DNA from: Williamsia serinedens
GTDB lineage: Bacteria > Actinomycetota > Actinomycetes > Mycobacteriales > Mycobacteriaceae
Direction: 5' to 3'
Length of the DNA: 64,000 nucleotides
NCBI RefSeq assembly: GCF_024171725.1
Contig: NZ_JAMTCG010000002.1
Location: 434,001 to 498,000 of the forward strand
Under the pieces are notes generated by a model, which was not told the origin of the DNA, made no database searches, and saw only the letters and a program-made list of their open reading frames with translations. The position numbers and the translations under genes were made by a program. How positions within the stretch are numbered: the first letter of the stretch is position 1; every line of letters starts with the position of its first letter. Shown piece by piece: positions 51,407-59,839 of the stretch.

Positions 51407-52426
51407 ATGTCCCCGCGTTCCCCATCGTCGTCGGACGACGTGCGCATCGTCGTAGACCCCGGTCCACCCGCGACCACCGTCGACCGCGTGCGCGACCGCC
51501 TCGCCGAGAGACTGTCGACGTCGCTCGGGGTCGACTCGGTCACCGTCGACACGGAGATGCTCGCCCTCGGACCGGACGGCGCCCTGCTGGTACCCGAGCT
51601 CGTCGAACGCACGCATCGGAACTCGTCGGCGGCAGTCGTCGTCACGGAGTTCCCGCGTCTGCGCGGTCGGCACCAGGTGATGGTCGAGATCGACCACGAC
51701 GCATGTACGGCACTCGTCTCGTTGCCGGCACTCGGTGTCGCACCCGACCGACGACTCATCCGGGTGATCGAGGACGCGATCCGACGGCTGCGTGACCGCG
51801 ACGCGGCTCCCACGGTGCACGGTGCGCGGTGGTTCGCAGTCGACGGTGGTGAGTATCTCGCGACCCGGTCGGCCCTGGGACGCACCCGCATGGTCCTCGG
51901 GATGGTGCGCGGCAACCGACCGTGGCGGCTCATCCCCACCCTGACCGGCGTGATGGCCGCGGCCGCCGCGACCGCGTCCTTCGGTGTCTTCTACTCGTCG
52001 ATCTGGGCAATGGCGAACGCGCTGAGCCCGTGGCGCCTGGCCGGCCTGTCGGTGCTGTCGGTGACGGTGATGACGGTCTGGCTCATCGCGAACAACCGGC
52101 TCTGGGAACGACGGGACGCCCTGCCCCGGTATCGCGCCCGGCTCTACAACGCGGCGACCACCGTCACCATCGTGCTCAACGCGATCGTCCTCTACCTGGG
52201 CCTGCTCGTCGTGACGCTCTGCGGTGCGCTCGCGGTCATCGACGACGGCTACCTCGCCTCCCAGGTGGGCAGCCACACCGGTCTGCGCGGGTACGTCTTC
52301 CTGGCCTGGCTCGCGACGTCGATGGGCACCGTTGCCGGGGCAGTCGGGTCGAGCGCGGACAGCTACGACGACATCCTCGAGGCGACCTACGGACACCGGG
52401 AACGCGCACGGCGCCAGCGGGAGTAG
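51407..52426 (+). CDS. Multi-pass membrane protein, unknown function
   Basis: A 339-residue protein. The first 170 residues are soluble, with an Asp/Arg-rich strand-helix pattern. Four hydrophobic helices follow at about 182-203, 208-228, 247-278 and 295-312, and the tail is charged. No catalytic motif is recognised. Homologues seem confined to actinobacteria. It may be transcribed with the rhodanese gene ten bases downstream. Confidence 0.65.
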   Translation: MSPRSPSSSDDVRIVVDPGPPATTVDRVRDRLAERLSTSLGVDSVTVDTEMLALGPDGALLVPELVERTHRNSSAAVVVTEFPRLRGRHQVMVEIDHDACTALVSLPALGVAPDRRLIRVIEDAIRRLRDRDAAPTVHGARWFAVDGGEYLATRSALGRTRMVLGMVRGNRPWRLIPTLTGVMAAAAATASFGVFYSSIWAMANALSPWRLAGLSVLSVTVMTVWLIANNRLWERRDALPRYRARLYNAATTVTIVLNAIVLYLGLLVVTLCGALAVIDDGYLASQVGSHTGLRGYVFLAWLATSMGTVAGAVGSSADSYDDILEATYGHRERARRQRE

Positions 52427-52435
52427 ACACGTCCC

Positions 52436-53281
52436 ATGGACCACGACGCGGTGACGATCGATGCGGACGACCTGGCCACGCGACTGACCTCGGCCGACCC
52501 GCCGGTGGTGCTCGACGTCCGATGGCGCCTCGGCGACGACCGCGGCCACGACCACTTCCGTGAGGGACACATCCCGGGCGCCGTGTACGTCGACCTCGAC
52601 ACCGAACTCGCCGGACCGGCCGACCCCGCTCGGGGACGACATCCGCTGCCGGACATCGAGGTGCTGCAGGACGCCGCACGCCGGTGGGGAGTGCGCGACG
52701 ACAGGACGGTGGTCGCGTACGACGACAACGGCAACCGGTCCGCGGCGCGCGCATGGTGGCTGCTCCGCTGGGCCGGTGTCGGTGACGTGCGACTGCTCGA
52801 CGGCGGGTTGCGGGCGTGGCTGGAGTCCGGCCGCGACCTGCACACCGGAGACGGTGTGCCCGCGGCGCCGGGCACGGCCACGCTGCGCGCCGGGAGCCTG
52901 CCGACCGTGGACATCGACGACGTCGCGACGTTCCGCGGAACGCTGCTCGACGCACGGGCGGGGGAGCGGTACCGCGGCGAGGTCGAGCCGATCGACCCGC
53001 GGGCGGGCCACATCCCGGGTGCGGTCAGCGCACCGACGGCCGGCAACCTCGACGCCACAGGCCGGTTCCTGCAACCGGCGGAGCTGCGCACGCGGTTCGC
53101 TGCGCTCGGCGTGGATCCCGCGGCCCCGGCGGCCGTCTACTGCGGCTCGGGGATCACCGCCGCCCACCAGGTCGCGGCCCTGGCCATCGCCGGCGTCGAC
53201 GCCGCCCTCTACCCGGGCTCGTGGTCGCAGTGGTCGTCGGATCCCGACCGCCCGGCGGCCACCGGGCCGCAACCCCGATGA
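52436..53281 (+). CDS. Two-domain rhodanese-type sulfurtransferase
   Basis: A 281-residue SseA-type protein with two rhodanese domains. The N-terminal inactive domain has VVLDVRWRLGD and HFREGHIPGAVYVDLDTEL. The C-terminal domain has LLDARAGERYRGEVEPIDPRAGHIPGAV and the active loop YCGSGITAAH with the persulfide Cys. It transfers sulfur from thiosulfate or 3-mercaptopyruvate to cyanide or thiols. Confidence 0.92.
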   Translation: MDHDAVTIDADDLATRLTSADPPVVLDVRWRLGDDRGHDHFREGHIPGAVYVDLDTELAGPADPARGRHPLPDIEVLQDAARRWGVRDDRTVVAYDDNGNRSAARAWWLLRWAGVGDVRLLDGGLRAWLESGRDLHTGDGVPAAPGTATLRAGSLPTVDIDDVATFRGTLLDARAGERYRGEVEPIDPRAGHIPGAVSAPTAGNLDATGRFLQPAELRTRFAALGVDPAAPAAVYCGSGITAAHQVAALAIAGVDAALYPGSWSQWSSDPDRPAATGPQPR

Positions 53282-53282
53282 G

Positions 53283-54170
53283 TCAGCTCGGCGGCCAGTC
53301 GGCGGTCTCCGCGGCTGCCCGGTGGGTCTGGCGCAGGAATGCCAGCAGCGTCCCGTCGGGATCGGCGGACTGACGGACCAGGTGGTACGGCAGTATCCAT
53401 TCTCCCAGCTCGCTGTTCCAGACACCGGGCGCCTCGACGGCCGGATGGGTGTCATACCCGTCGGGGTGTGGATAGGCGTAGGAGTAGAAGACCCCCTCGT
53501 CGGCGCCGCCGGGCCAGAACCCGGCGCTCGACACCTCGTCGCTGTAGGCCTCGTGCATCACATGGTCCGGACAGTTCGGGATGCCGCCGGGGTGCTGCGG
53601 CGCCGGCCGCCCCGAGAAGCGCGTCACCGCGAGATCGAAGGCACCCCAGAAGAAGTGCACGGGGCTCGACTTCCCGCGGAACTCGCCCCGGAACCGGGAG
53701 AACACCCGGTGCGCGTCGACGAGAAGACGCCAGAACGACGACACCGCGTCGGCGTCGTAGGGGCGTTCGGCGGTGTCCTCGGCGAACGGGACGACCTCCG
53801 GCAACTCCACCGGGGAGCCGTGCAGCGTCACCTCGATCCCGAGATCTCGGAGGTGGCCCAGGTACTCCTCGTAGAAGTCCGCGGTCGAGCGCGGCCGCAG
53901 CGCCATGCGTCGGACGTCGCCGTCGGTGGTCAGCACCACGAGCTCATGGGACGTGAAGTCGAATCGGATCTCCAGGCCCCGTTCTCCGACGGGGATCAGT
54001 GACGTCGTGAGACCTGTCGCGTCGACGTAGAGCGTGACACCCCACCAATGGTTCAGTGCCGGAGCGAGTTCCATCCGCGTCTTGCCGACGATCTGCGTCC
54101 ACAGGTGCACGGTGTCCCGGGTCGCCTCCCACTCGTCGACACGCAGCGCCGGCCATGCTCGTGCGCTCAC
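53283..54170 (-). CDS. DUF5996 family protein
   Basis: A 295-residue protein beginning AWPALRVDEWEATRDTVHLWTQIVGKTRM and carrying LNHWWGVTLYV, IRFDFTSHELVV, PVHFFWGAFDLAVTRFSGR and HEAYSDEVSSAGFWPGG. These Trp/His-rich blocks define DUF5996. The family has no known function. The His, Asp and Glu residues could bind a metal. It lies two bases downstream of the chloroperoxidase-like gene on the same strand. Confidence 0.8.
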   Translation of the reverse strand: MSARAWPALRVDEWEATRDTVHLWTQIVGKTRMELAPALNHWWGVTLYVDATGLTTSLIPVGERGLEIRFDFTSHELVVLTTDGDVRRMALRPRSTADFYEEYLGHLRDLGIEVTLHGSPVELPEVVPFAEDTAERPYDADAVSSFWRLLVDAHRVFSRFRGEFRGKSSPVHFFWGAFDLAVTRFSGRPAPQHPGGIPNCPDHVMHEAYSDEVSSAGFWPGGADEGVFYSYAYPHPDGYDTHPAVEAPGVWNSELGEWILPYHLVRQSADPDGTLLAFLRQTHRAAAETADWPPS

Positions 54171-54171
54171 G

Positions 54172-54996
54172 TCAGCTGCGGAAGAACTCGAGAAGGTCGG
54201 CGTTGATCGTCTCCGCCTCGGTGGTCGGCATGCCGTGGGGGAAGCCCGGGTAGGTCTTCAGCGTGCTGTTCGGGAGCAGTTCGGCTGACCGCACGCCGGT
54301 GTTCTCGTAGGGGACGACCTGGTCGTCCTCGCCGTGCAGGACCAGAGTCGGGATCGTGATGGACCGGAGGTCCTCGGTGAAGTCGGTCTGGGAGAACGCC
54401 ACGATCCCGTCGTAGTGGGCCTTGGCGCCACCGGACATCCCCTGGCGGTACCAGTTCGCGATGACTCCCTCCGAGGGCGCCGCCCCCGGCCGGTTGTAGC
54501 CGTAGAACGGCCCCTCGGCGAACGTCCGGAAGAGGTGGGCACGGCCGGTGGCCACCTGCTCCTGCAGCCCGTCGAAGAAGCTCTTCTCGATGCCGTCGGG
54601 GTTGCTGTCGGTCTTCACCATGATGGGCGGGACCGAGCTGATGAGAACGGCTTTCACCGCGCGCTCGCTGCCGTGCCGCGCCAGGTAGTGGGCCACCTCG
54701 CCGCCACCGGTGGAGTGTCCGACATGGATGGCGTCGGTCAGGTCGAGGTGGTTCACCACGGCGGCGAGGTCGTCGGCGTAGTGGTCCATGTCGTGGCCGG
54801 AATCGACCTGCTCGGAGCGCCCGTGACCCCGTCGATCGTGGGCGACGACGCGATAACCGTGGCCCAGGAAGAACATCATCTGCGTGTCCCAGTCGTCGGA
54901 CGACAGCGGCCACCCGTGGCTGAAGACGATCGGCTGGCCCGACCCCCAGTCCTTGTAGAAGATCTCGACTCCGTCGGGGGTGGTGATCGTCGGCAT
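54172..54996 (-). CDS. Non-haem chloroperoxidase-like alpha/beta-hydrolase
   Basis: A 274-residue alpha/beta-hydrolase of the perhydrolase (cofactor-free chloroperoxidase) type. It opens TTPDGVEIFYKDWGSGQPIVFSHGWPL and has VVAHDRRGHGRSE, the nucleophile elbow GHSTGGGE, acid in HGEDDQVVPY and the catalytic His in YPGFPHGMP. It has esterase and perhydrolase activity in the family. It is probably co-transcribed with the DUF5996 gene. Confidence 0.92.
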   Translation of the reverse strand: MPTITTPDGVEIFYKDWGSGQPIVFSHGWPLSSDDWDTQMMFFLGHGYRVVAHDRRGHGRSEQVDSGHDMDHYADDLAAVVNHLDLTDAIHVGHSTGGGEVAHYLARHGSERAVKAVLISSVPPIMVKTDSNPDGIEKSFFDGLQEQVATGRAHLFRTFAEGPFYGYNRPGAAPSEGVIANWYRQGMSGGAKAHYDGIVAFSQTDFTEDLRSITIPTLVLHGEDDQVVPYENTGVRSAELLPNSTLKTYPGFPHGMPTTEAETINADLLEFFRS

Positions 54997-55036
54997 GGGC
55001 ACTCCTGCGCTCGTACGGGCTCGGCCGTGAGTCACC

Positions 55037-56665
55037 TTATGGCGATGACGTCGCCGTGTCAGCGGATGTCGAAGGCGCACGCATGCGGTCATCGGCGATG
55101 GCCACGAAGGGTTGCTGGATCACGGATCCGGGCACCGTGTGCGATCGTGCGGCCTCGATGGCGGCGTGGTCGGAGGCGGTCCATCGCGTCTGCGTCTGGC
55201 TCTCGTACTCCGACCACGAGCGCACCATGAAGTGCTCGAGCATCACGTCGGGGGCGTCGCCCTGACGGAACAGGCCCCACCGGTAGGCGCCGGTTCGACG
55301 CCGCGCCCGGCCGACGGCACGCATGGCGCTCACGAACGCGCGCTCCCGGCCGGGGAGCACCGTCCACCGCACGGTCACCAGGACGGGGCCGTCCGTGGGG
55401 TCGACGTCGAAGACGATGGTCGGGGTGGGCCACGCGGTGGACACGGCGCGGTCGAGTGTGCCCGTCTCGGCACGCAGCGGGAGAACCACCACGCTCGCCG
55501 CCACCAGGACGAGGATCGCCGCGGCGATCGCCAGGGTCGGACCCAGCCCGACCGCCCCGGCCAGCGCGCCCCAGACGTAGGAGCCGACGGCCTGCGATCC
55601 CATGAAGACCAGCAGGTAGACCGACATCGCCCGGGCGCGGACCCACTGCGCCAGGGACAACTGCACCGACGCGTTCAGGACCGTGAGCGTCCCGATCCAA
55701 GCGGTACCCGCGAAGAACAGGAGCACCGCCGTCGGGACGAGGGGGAGGTGACCGATCGCGATCACCCCGGCCGCGTAGATCAGCGCAGACGCCGCGAGGA
55801 TGACGTTCGGTCCGACCTGTCGTCGAGCGCGGGGGATGACGACGACGCCCGCGACGCCTCCCACCCCGAGGACACCCAGGATGGCGCCGTAGCCCGAGGC
55901 GTCGAGGTGCAGGTGGTCCGACGACGCCGACGGCAACAGTGCCCAGAGGGCCGACGCGGGGACGGCGAACAGCGCCGACCGGAGCATGATGCGCCGCACG
56001 ATCGGCGCCGACCGCACGTATCGCAGGCCGGACGCGATGGCCGCACCCGGCGACTCGCGCCCGGTGGCGCGGTGGTCGCGCGGCCTCCGCCAGAGCACGA
56101 GTGCCGCGATGATGGCGACGAACGACACGGCGTTGAGTGCGAAGACCGCCGTCGGACCGGAGATCGCGACGACGAGACCGCCCAGGGCCGGGCCGACGGC
56201 CCGGGCGGCGTTGACGGTGACGCTGCCGAGGGATGACGCGGCCGGGATCTGTGCGCGGGGAACCAGTTCGGGCTGTATCGCCTGCCACGCCGGTGACGTC
56301 AGAGCCGCGCCGCAGGCCAGCAGGAAGGTCATCGCGAGCAGGGTCGCCGGCGTCAGCGCGCCGACCCAGGACACTGCGGTGAGGACCGCCGCGCCGAGCA
56401 GTGAGTAGATCGAGGTGGCGATCAGCAGGCGACGTCGGTCGAGCAGGTCGGCGAGGACCCCGGCCGGCAACGACAGCACCAGGCTGGGAGCGAGTCCCGC
56501 GGTCTGCACGAGCGCGATCACGGTGGTGCTCGCCCCGCGGTCGACCAGGAACCACTGGGCACCGACGGTCTGCATCCACAGACCGATGTTGGACACCAGC
56601 TGTGCGACGAACAGGTTGCGATAGACGGCGTTCCGAAGTGGGGCCCAGGCCGACGTGCTGTCCAC
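55037..56665 (-). CDS. MFS_3 (EntS-like) transporter with C-terminal ABM-like domain
   Basis: A 542-residue protein. Residues 1-400 form a 12-helix MFS_3 carrier (RNLFVAQLVSNIGLWMQTVGAQWFL, AGVLADLLDRRRLLIATSIYSLL). The last 120 residues are soluble, with VTVRWTVLPGRERAFVSAMRAV and MLEHFMVRSWSEYESQTQTR, resembling an antibiotic-biosynthesis-monooxygenase (dimeric alpha-beta barrel) fold. This fusion recurs in the DUF894 branch of MFS proteins. GTG 56665 is the likeliest start. It is an exporter of unknown substrate and divergent from a VOC gene. Confidence 0.83.
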   Translation of the reverse strand: MDSTSAWAPLRNAVYRNLFVAQLVSNIGLWMQTVGAQWFLVDRGASTTVIALVQTAGLAPSLVLSLPAGVLADLLDRRRLLIATSIYSLLGAAVLTAVSWVGALTPATLLAMTFLLACGAALTSPAWQAIQPELVPRAQIPAASSLGSVTVNAARAVGPALGGLVVAISGPTAVFALNAVSFVAIIAALVLWRRPRDHRATGRESPGAAIASGLRYVRSAPIVRRIMLRSALFAVPASALWALLPSASSDHLHLDASGYGAILGVLGVGGVAGVVVIPRARRQVGPNVILAASALIYAAGVIAIGHLPLVPTAVLLFFAGTAWIGTLTVLNASVQLSLAQWVRARAMSVYLLVFMGSQAVGSYVWGALAGAVGLGPTLAIAAAILVLVAASVVVLPLRAETGTLDRAVSTAWPTPTIVFDVDPTDGPVLVTVRWTVLPGRERAFVSAMRAVGRARRRTGAYRWGLFRQGDAPDVMLEHFMVRSWSEYESQTQTRWTASDHAAIEAARSHTVPGSVIQQPFVAIADDRMRAPSTSADTATSSP

Positions 56666-56785
56666 GGGCGAGAACAGTAATTCCCCCGCGCCTGGTCCGC
56701 GGGTCGTGCGCGAAGCGGTGTTTGCCGTTTCCGTCGACGGGGCACCCGTGCGGCGACCAGTCAGACCACGACGAACGGAGAAGTG

Positions 56786-57142
56786 ATGGCCACGGGCAAC
56801 ACGACGGTGTGGGTACCTGTCGACGACATGGACGCCGCAGTGCGGTTCTACGGCGAGACCCTGGGTCTCTCGGTGAAGTCGACCGGGTCGGACTGGTCCG
56901 AGATCGACGCGGGACCGCTGACCATCGGGCTGAACGCGCGCGAGGGCACGTCGCGACCGGGTGACAAGGGTGGCGCCGTGATCACCTTCCAACCGGAGGG
57001 GTCGATCGACGACGAGGTGTCCCGACTGCAGGGGCAGGGCGTCGAGTTCCCCGGTGGCATCAGCGACCACCCGTGGGGACGCATCGCTCCGTTCGCCGAT
57101 CCGGACGGCAACGAACTGCAGATCTACGCGCCGCCGGCCTGA
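56786..57142 (+). CDS. VOC (glyoxalase/bleomycin-resistance) family protein
   Basis: A 118-residue single VOC module: VWVPVDDMDAAVRFYGETLGL at the start and GRIAPFADPDGNELQIYAPP at the end, with metal-ligand candidates at the usual Glu near the C-terminus. Members are isomerases, dioxygenases or drug-binding proteins. CGGAG precedes the ATG at 56786. It is divergent from the exporter gene. Confidence 0.88.
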   Translation: MATGNTTVWVPVDDMDAAVRFYGETLGLSVKSTGSDWSEIDAGPLTIGLNAREGTSRPGDKGGAVITFQPEGSIDDEVSRLQGQGVEFPGGISDHPWGRIAPFADPDGNELQIYAPPA

Positions 57143-57148
57143 GGGTCG

Positions 57149-57826
57149 TCAGCCCCGACCGGTCGGCTTCAGCACGATCTCGGTCGGGTGGGCGTCGGCC
57201 GACGCGGTGACCGCGGCGACGACGGCGGCAGCCACCGACTCCACCCGGAGGAAGCGGCTGCCGTCGTAGTCGTCGCCCTCCATGGCGACGATGTCGCGCT
57301 GCATGTCGGTGTCGATGCGTCCCGGGTAGACGGTGGTGACGCGCAGGTCGGGTTCCTCGGCCCGCAGGGAGTCGGCGAAGGCGCGCGCGGCGAACTTGCT
57401 GGCCGCGTAGGCGCTCCATCCCGGCTTCGCGTCGCGTCCGGCACCGGAGTTGATGATGACGACGTGGCCGCGCGCTGCACGCAGGGCGGGCAACAGCTGT
57501 CGGGTGAGTTCGGCGACGGCGATGAAGTTGACCTCCATCATCGCGCGGTACTCGTCGGCGTAGGTGTCCTCGACGGGTGCGATCGCCCCGACACCGGCGT
57601 TGTGCACCAGCACGTCGAGTTCGCTGATGGGTTCGGTCGCCGCCTCCATCTCCTCGTGGTCGGTCAGCTCCACCGGCCATGTCGACGCGCCGTCGAGATC
57701 GGCTGCCAGAGCGTCCAGTTCCGCGCTCGGACGTCCGCCGAGCAGCAGGTCGTGGGTGGGGGACAGCGCGCGGGCGATCGCGGCGCCGAGTCCGCGGGAC
57801 GCTCCGGTGACGAGGGCGGTGGGCAT
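57149..57826 (-). CDS. Short-chain dehydrogenase/reductase
   Basis: A 225-residue classical SDR. The cofactor motif is TGASRGLGAAIA (near residue 7), VLVHNAGVG follows, and the catalytic residues are Ser in INSGAG and Y-x-x-x-K in WSAYAASKFAARAFADSLR; then comes VYPGRIDTDM. The Thr-Gly and Arg after it favour NADP(H). The substrate is unknown. It is convergent with the VOC gene and lies 31 bases downstream of the YceI remnant on the same strand. Confidence 0.92.
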   Translation of the reverse strand: MPTALVTGASRGLGAAIARALSPTHDLLLGGRPSAELDALAADLDGASTWPVELTDHEEMEAATEPISELDVLVHNAGVGAIAPVEDTYADEYRAMMEVNFIAVAELTRQLLPALRAARGHVVIINSGAGRDAKPGWSAYAASKFAARAFADSLRAEEPDLRVTTVYPGRIDTDMQRDIVAMEGDDYDGSRFLRVESVAAAVVAAVTASADAHPTEIVLKPTGRG

Positions 57827-57857
57827 GCCCGCGACACTACTGGCGCGTCGGCCCGCC

Positions 57858-58130
57858 TCAGCGTCGTGCGAGGTTGAGCAGGAACTCGATCGTGCCGGTG
57901 TCCTCGACCTGGACGAAATCCCCGATCCTCGGCGGCTCGACGCCGTGGTCGGACCAGCGGACGGGCACGGCGCCCTGGACGATGACCGCGTCACCGGAGC
58001 GGGCCACGCGCAGGTCGGTGGTCACCGGCCGGCTGGTGCCCTTGATCTCCATGGTCCCGGTCGCGCGGACGGTCGCGGGCGCGCCACTGGAGGGAACGGT
58101 CGACAGGTCGACGCCTCCGGTGAGCCACCG
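57858..58130 (-). pseudogene. Remnant of a YceI-family gene (C-terminal half only)
   Basis: About 90 codons read as the C-terminal half of a YceI lipocalin-like protein: GVDLSTVPSSGAPATVRATGTMEIKGTSRPV, then VQGAVPVRWSDHGVEPPRIGDFVQVEDTGTIEFLLNLA. Full YceI proteins are about 170-220 residues, and the N-terminal half is absent. Upstream, after a short gap, comes the end of the DICT gene. The only internal ATG (58052) would give 65 residues. The remaining sequence keeps good codon use, so the loss looks recent or the fragment may still be used. Confidence 0.65.
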
Positions 58131-58163
58131 AGGGTACCGACGATGTCTGATTCGGGTGGTTCG

Positions 58164-58185
58164 GCGGCGTTCCGCGGAACGCCGC
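58164..58185. terminator. Perfect palindrome downstream of the DICT gene
   Basis: A 22-base perfect palindrome centred on a GC pair, with arms GGCGTTCC/GGAACGCC. It starts three bases after the DICT-gene stop and separates that gene from the YceI remnant. There is no T run, so it may equally be a protein-binding site. Confidence 0.55.
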
Positions 58186-58188
58186 GAC

Positions 58189-59349
58189 TCAGCCCGTGAA
58201 CCGCGACAGGATGCTGTTGACGGCCTGGGTGACGGTGACGCGGTCGAAGCTCTGCACGAAGTCGAAGGTGCGGTCCAGATCGGGCCCGTTGTCGTGCAGG
58301 TCCCGGGCGGACAGCAGCGCGGCGTAGTGCGGGCCGAGGACGGCGACGGTCCACTCGTTGACCAGGTCGTCCTCGGGGGCGAGCGGGGCGTGCTGCACGT
58401 TGCCCTCGATGCGGTCCTCGAGACCGACACCGTAGACGCCGGCGAAACCCGTTGCCTCCGAAAGCAGATGCCACCGCTTCGACGTCTCGGTCGTGAAATG
58501 ACGCTTGTGTTGGAAGGTGCCTATCACGATCATCGAGTGCCCGACGCCGGCGGCCTGCGCCTCCAGCGACTTGCTCATCTCGATGAGTAGCTGCTTGGTG
58601 CCGCGCCGGGGTCGGACGCCCTGCGAGGCGATCGCATATGGCGTCGGCAGCTCGGTACGGGGGGTGTTCCAGACGGGGGCGTCGGGCAGAGCCACGACCG
58701 GTTCGCCCACGAACCCGCGCGGGTCGTCGACGGCGGGGTAGAGCGCACCGACCCCGAATCCGGCACCGGCGGTCAGGGCGGCCTCGCGGAGGTCGTCGGA
58801 ATCGACACCCTCGGCGACGAGGACGGCGTGGCTGCGCTCGATGTACGCCTGGAGGGCGTTCGCGAGGTCTGCCATGTCCGGGTCGGTCATGCGCGCAAGC
58901 AGTTCCGGCGGCGTGATGATGATGTCCGGCTCGATGAGCGGCAGCATCGCCAGCGCGTTCTCGGTGGAGCCCATGTCGTCGACGCAGATCAACCGGCCGC
59001 GGTCGCGGGCGTCGGCGATGGTGCGCAGGCACCGATGGGGGTGGGCGATCACGTCGTCGGGGGAGACGCACACGACGACCTTGGCCAGCGGATGCAGGTC
59101 GTCGTCGGTGAAGGACTCGGTGACGTCCATGTCGATGGAGACCAAGAGCGGCAGTGTGTCGGCGACGTCGACGGCGGTGGCGGTTCCGCGGACCGAGCTG
59201 GTCGGTGCGGCGACCTGCTGACTCATCAGGCCGGCGGCGCGCAGCAGATCCTCGGTCTGATCGATGCGGGTGTGGTGCGTTCCCCGCAGACGGAGTTCCG
59301 CGGCCGCCAGCGCCCCGTCGGACAGCCGTCGAACCGGCGCGAATTGCAT
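58189..59349 (-). CDS. EAL-like/DICT-domain signalling protein
   Basis: A 386-residue protein. The first half resembles a degenerate EAL fold: FAPVRRLSDGALAAAELRLRG in place of the E-A-L-x-R start, then LVSIDMD, ICVDDMGSTENALAMLPLIEPDIIITP and AVLVAEGVDSDDLREAALTAGAGFGVGALY. The metal-binding residues of active phosphodiesterases are mostly lost. The C-terminal part (about 255-380) is a DICT domain (LLIEMSKSLEAQAAGV, IVIGTFQHKRHFT, YAALLSARDL). DICT is a sensor domain often attached to GGDEF/EAL and two-component proteins, thought to sense light or redox state. It probably works with the HTH protein encoded 64 bases upstream. Confidence 0.78.
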   Translation of the reverse strand: MQFAPVRRLSDGALAAAELRLRGTHHTRIDQTEDLLRAAGLMSQQVAAPTSSVRGTATAVDVADTLPLLVSIDMDVTESFTDDDLHPLAKVVVCVSPDDVIAHPHRCLRTIADARDRGRLICVDDMGSTENALAMLPLIEPDIIITPPELLARMTDPDMADLANALQAYIERSHAVLVAEGVDSDDLREAALTAGAGFGVGALYPAVDDPRGFVGEPVVALPDAPVWNTPRTELPTPYAIASQGVRPRRGTKQLLIEMSKSLEAQAAGVGHSMIVIGTFQHKRHFTTETSKRWHLLSEATGFAGVYGVGLEDRIEGNVQHAPLAPEDDLVNEWTVAVLGPHYAALLSARDLHDNGPDLDRTFDFVQSFDRVTVTQAVNSILSRFTG

Positions 59350-59413
59350 GACACCCTCTCGATCACGCTCACGTGCATGGCGCGCCGCCGGCGCGATGCT
59401 GGACCAGGGACAG

Positions 59414-59674
59414 TTATGCCACCGAGTCGGCTGATTCGCTCACCGGATGTGACCGGGTGAACAGAGACCGCCGCCACGGCTGCGTGGTCGGTGCCCCGTA
59501 CTGCATGTGCCGCAACTGCTCGGCCAGCGCGTCGATCGTGTCGACCTTCAGGATCACCATCATCTCGTGCGCCCACCGAATCACCTCGTCCTCGGTGATG
59601 TCGAGGGCGCGGGCCGTCTCGGCCAGCGATTCGCCGTGCGCGACGTGATCGGCGATCGACTTCAACTCGGTCAT
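59414..59674 (-). CDS. Stand-alone LuxR-like helix-turn-helix protein
   Basis: An 86-residue protein. Residues 10-58 (VAHGESLAETARALDITEDEVIRWAHEMMVILKVDTIDALAEQL) align in pattern with LuxR/NarL-type HTH domains: an A-x-x-L-x-I-x-x-x-x-V turn and an L-K-V-x-x-x-x-x-A recognition end. Arg/Lys in the recognition helix are partly replaced by acidic or aromatic residues. There is no receiver domain. It lies upstream of the DICT gene on the same strand and may be its output partner or antagonist. Confidence 0.65.
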   Translation of the reverse strand: MTELKSIADHVAHGESLAETARALDITEDEVIRWAHEMMVILKVDTIDALAEQLRHMQYGAPTTQPWRRSLFTRSHPVSESADSVA

Positions 59675-59839
59675 GTCTTCGACGGTAGGGATCCGAACGC
59701 GTGATCGACAGCCAGGACGGGAACAGCCGCACGATCGTGTCAGCTGTAACGATGCGATAACGGGGATGCAGGATGGCTGATGGGTGTCGGCACCGCCCCT
59801 GACGAGCGGGAACGAGCGATCGGGGGCCAGAATGGCCAC

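Noticed and set aside
50942-53455. 837-codon minus-strand frame across KSI, membrane-protein and rhodanese genes
   Set aside because: It covers three well-supported plus-strand genes and shows only low-complexity Arg/Val/Gly/Asp composition.
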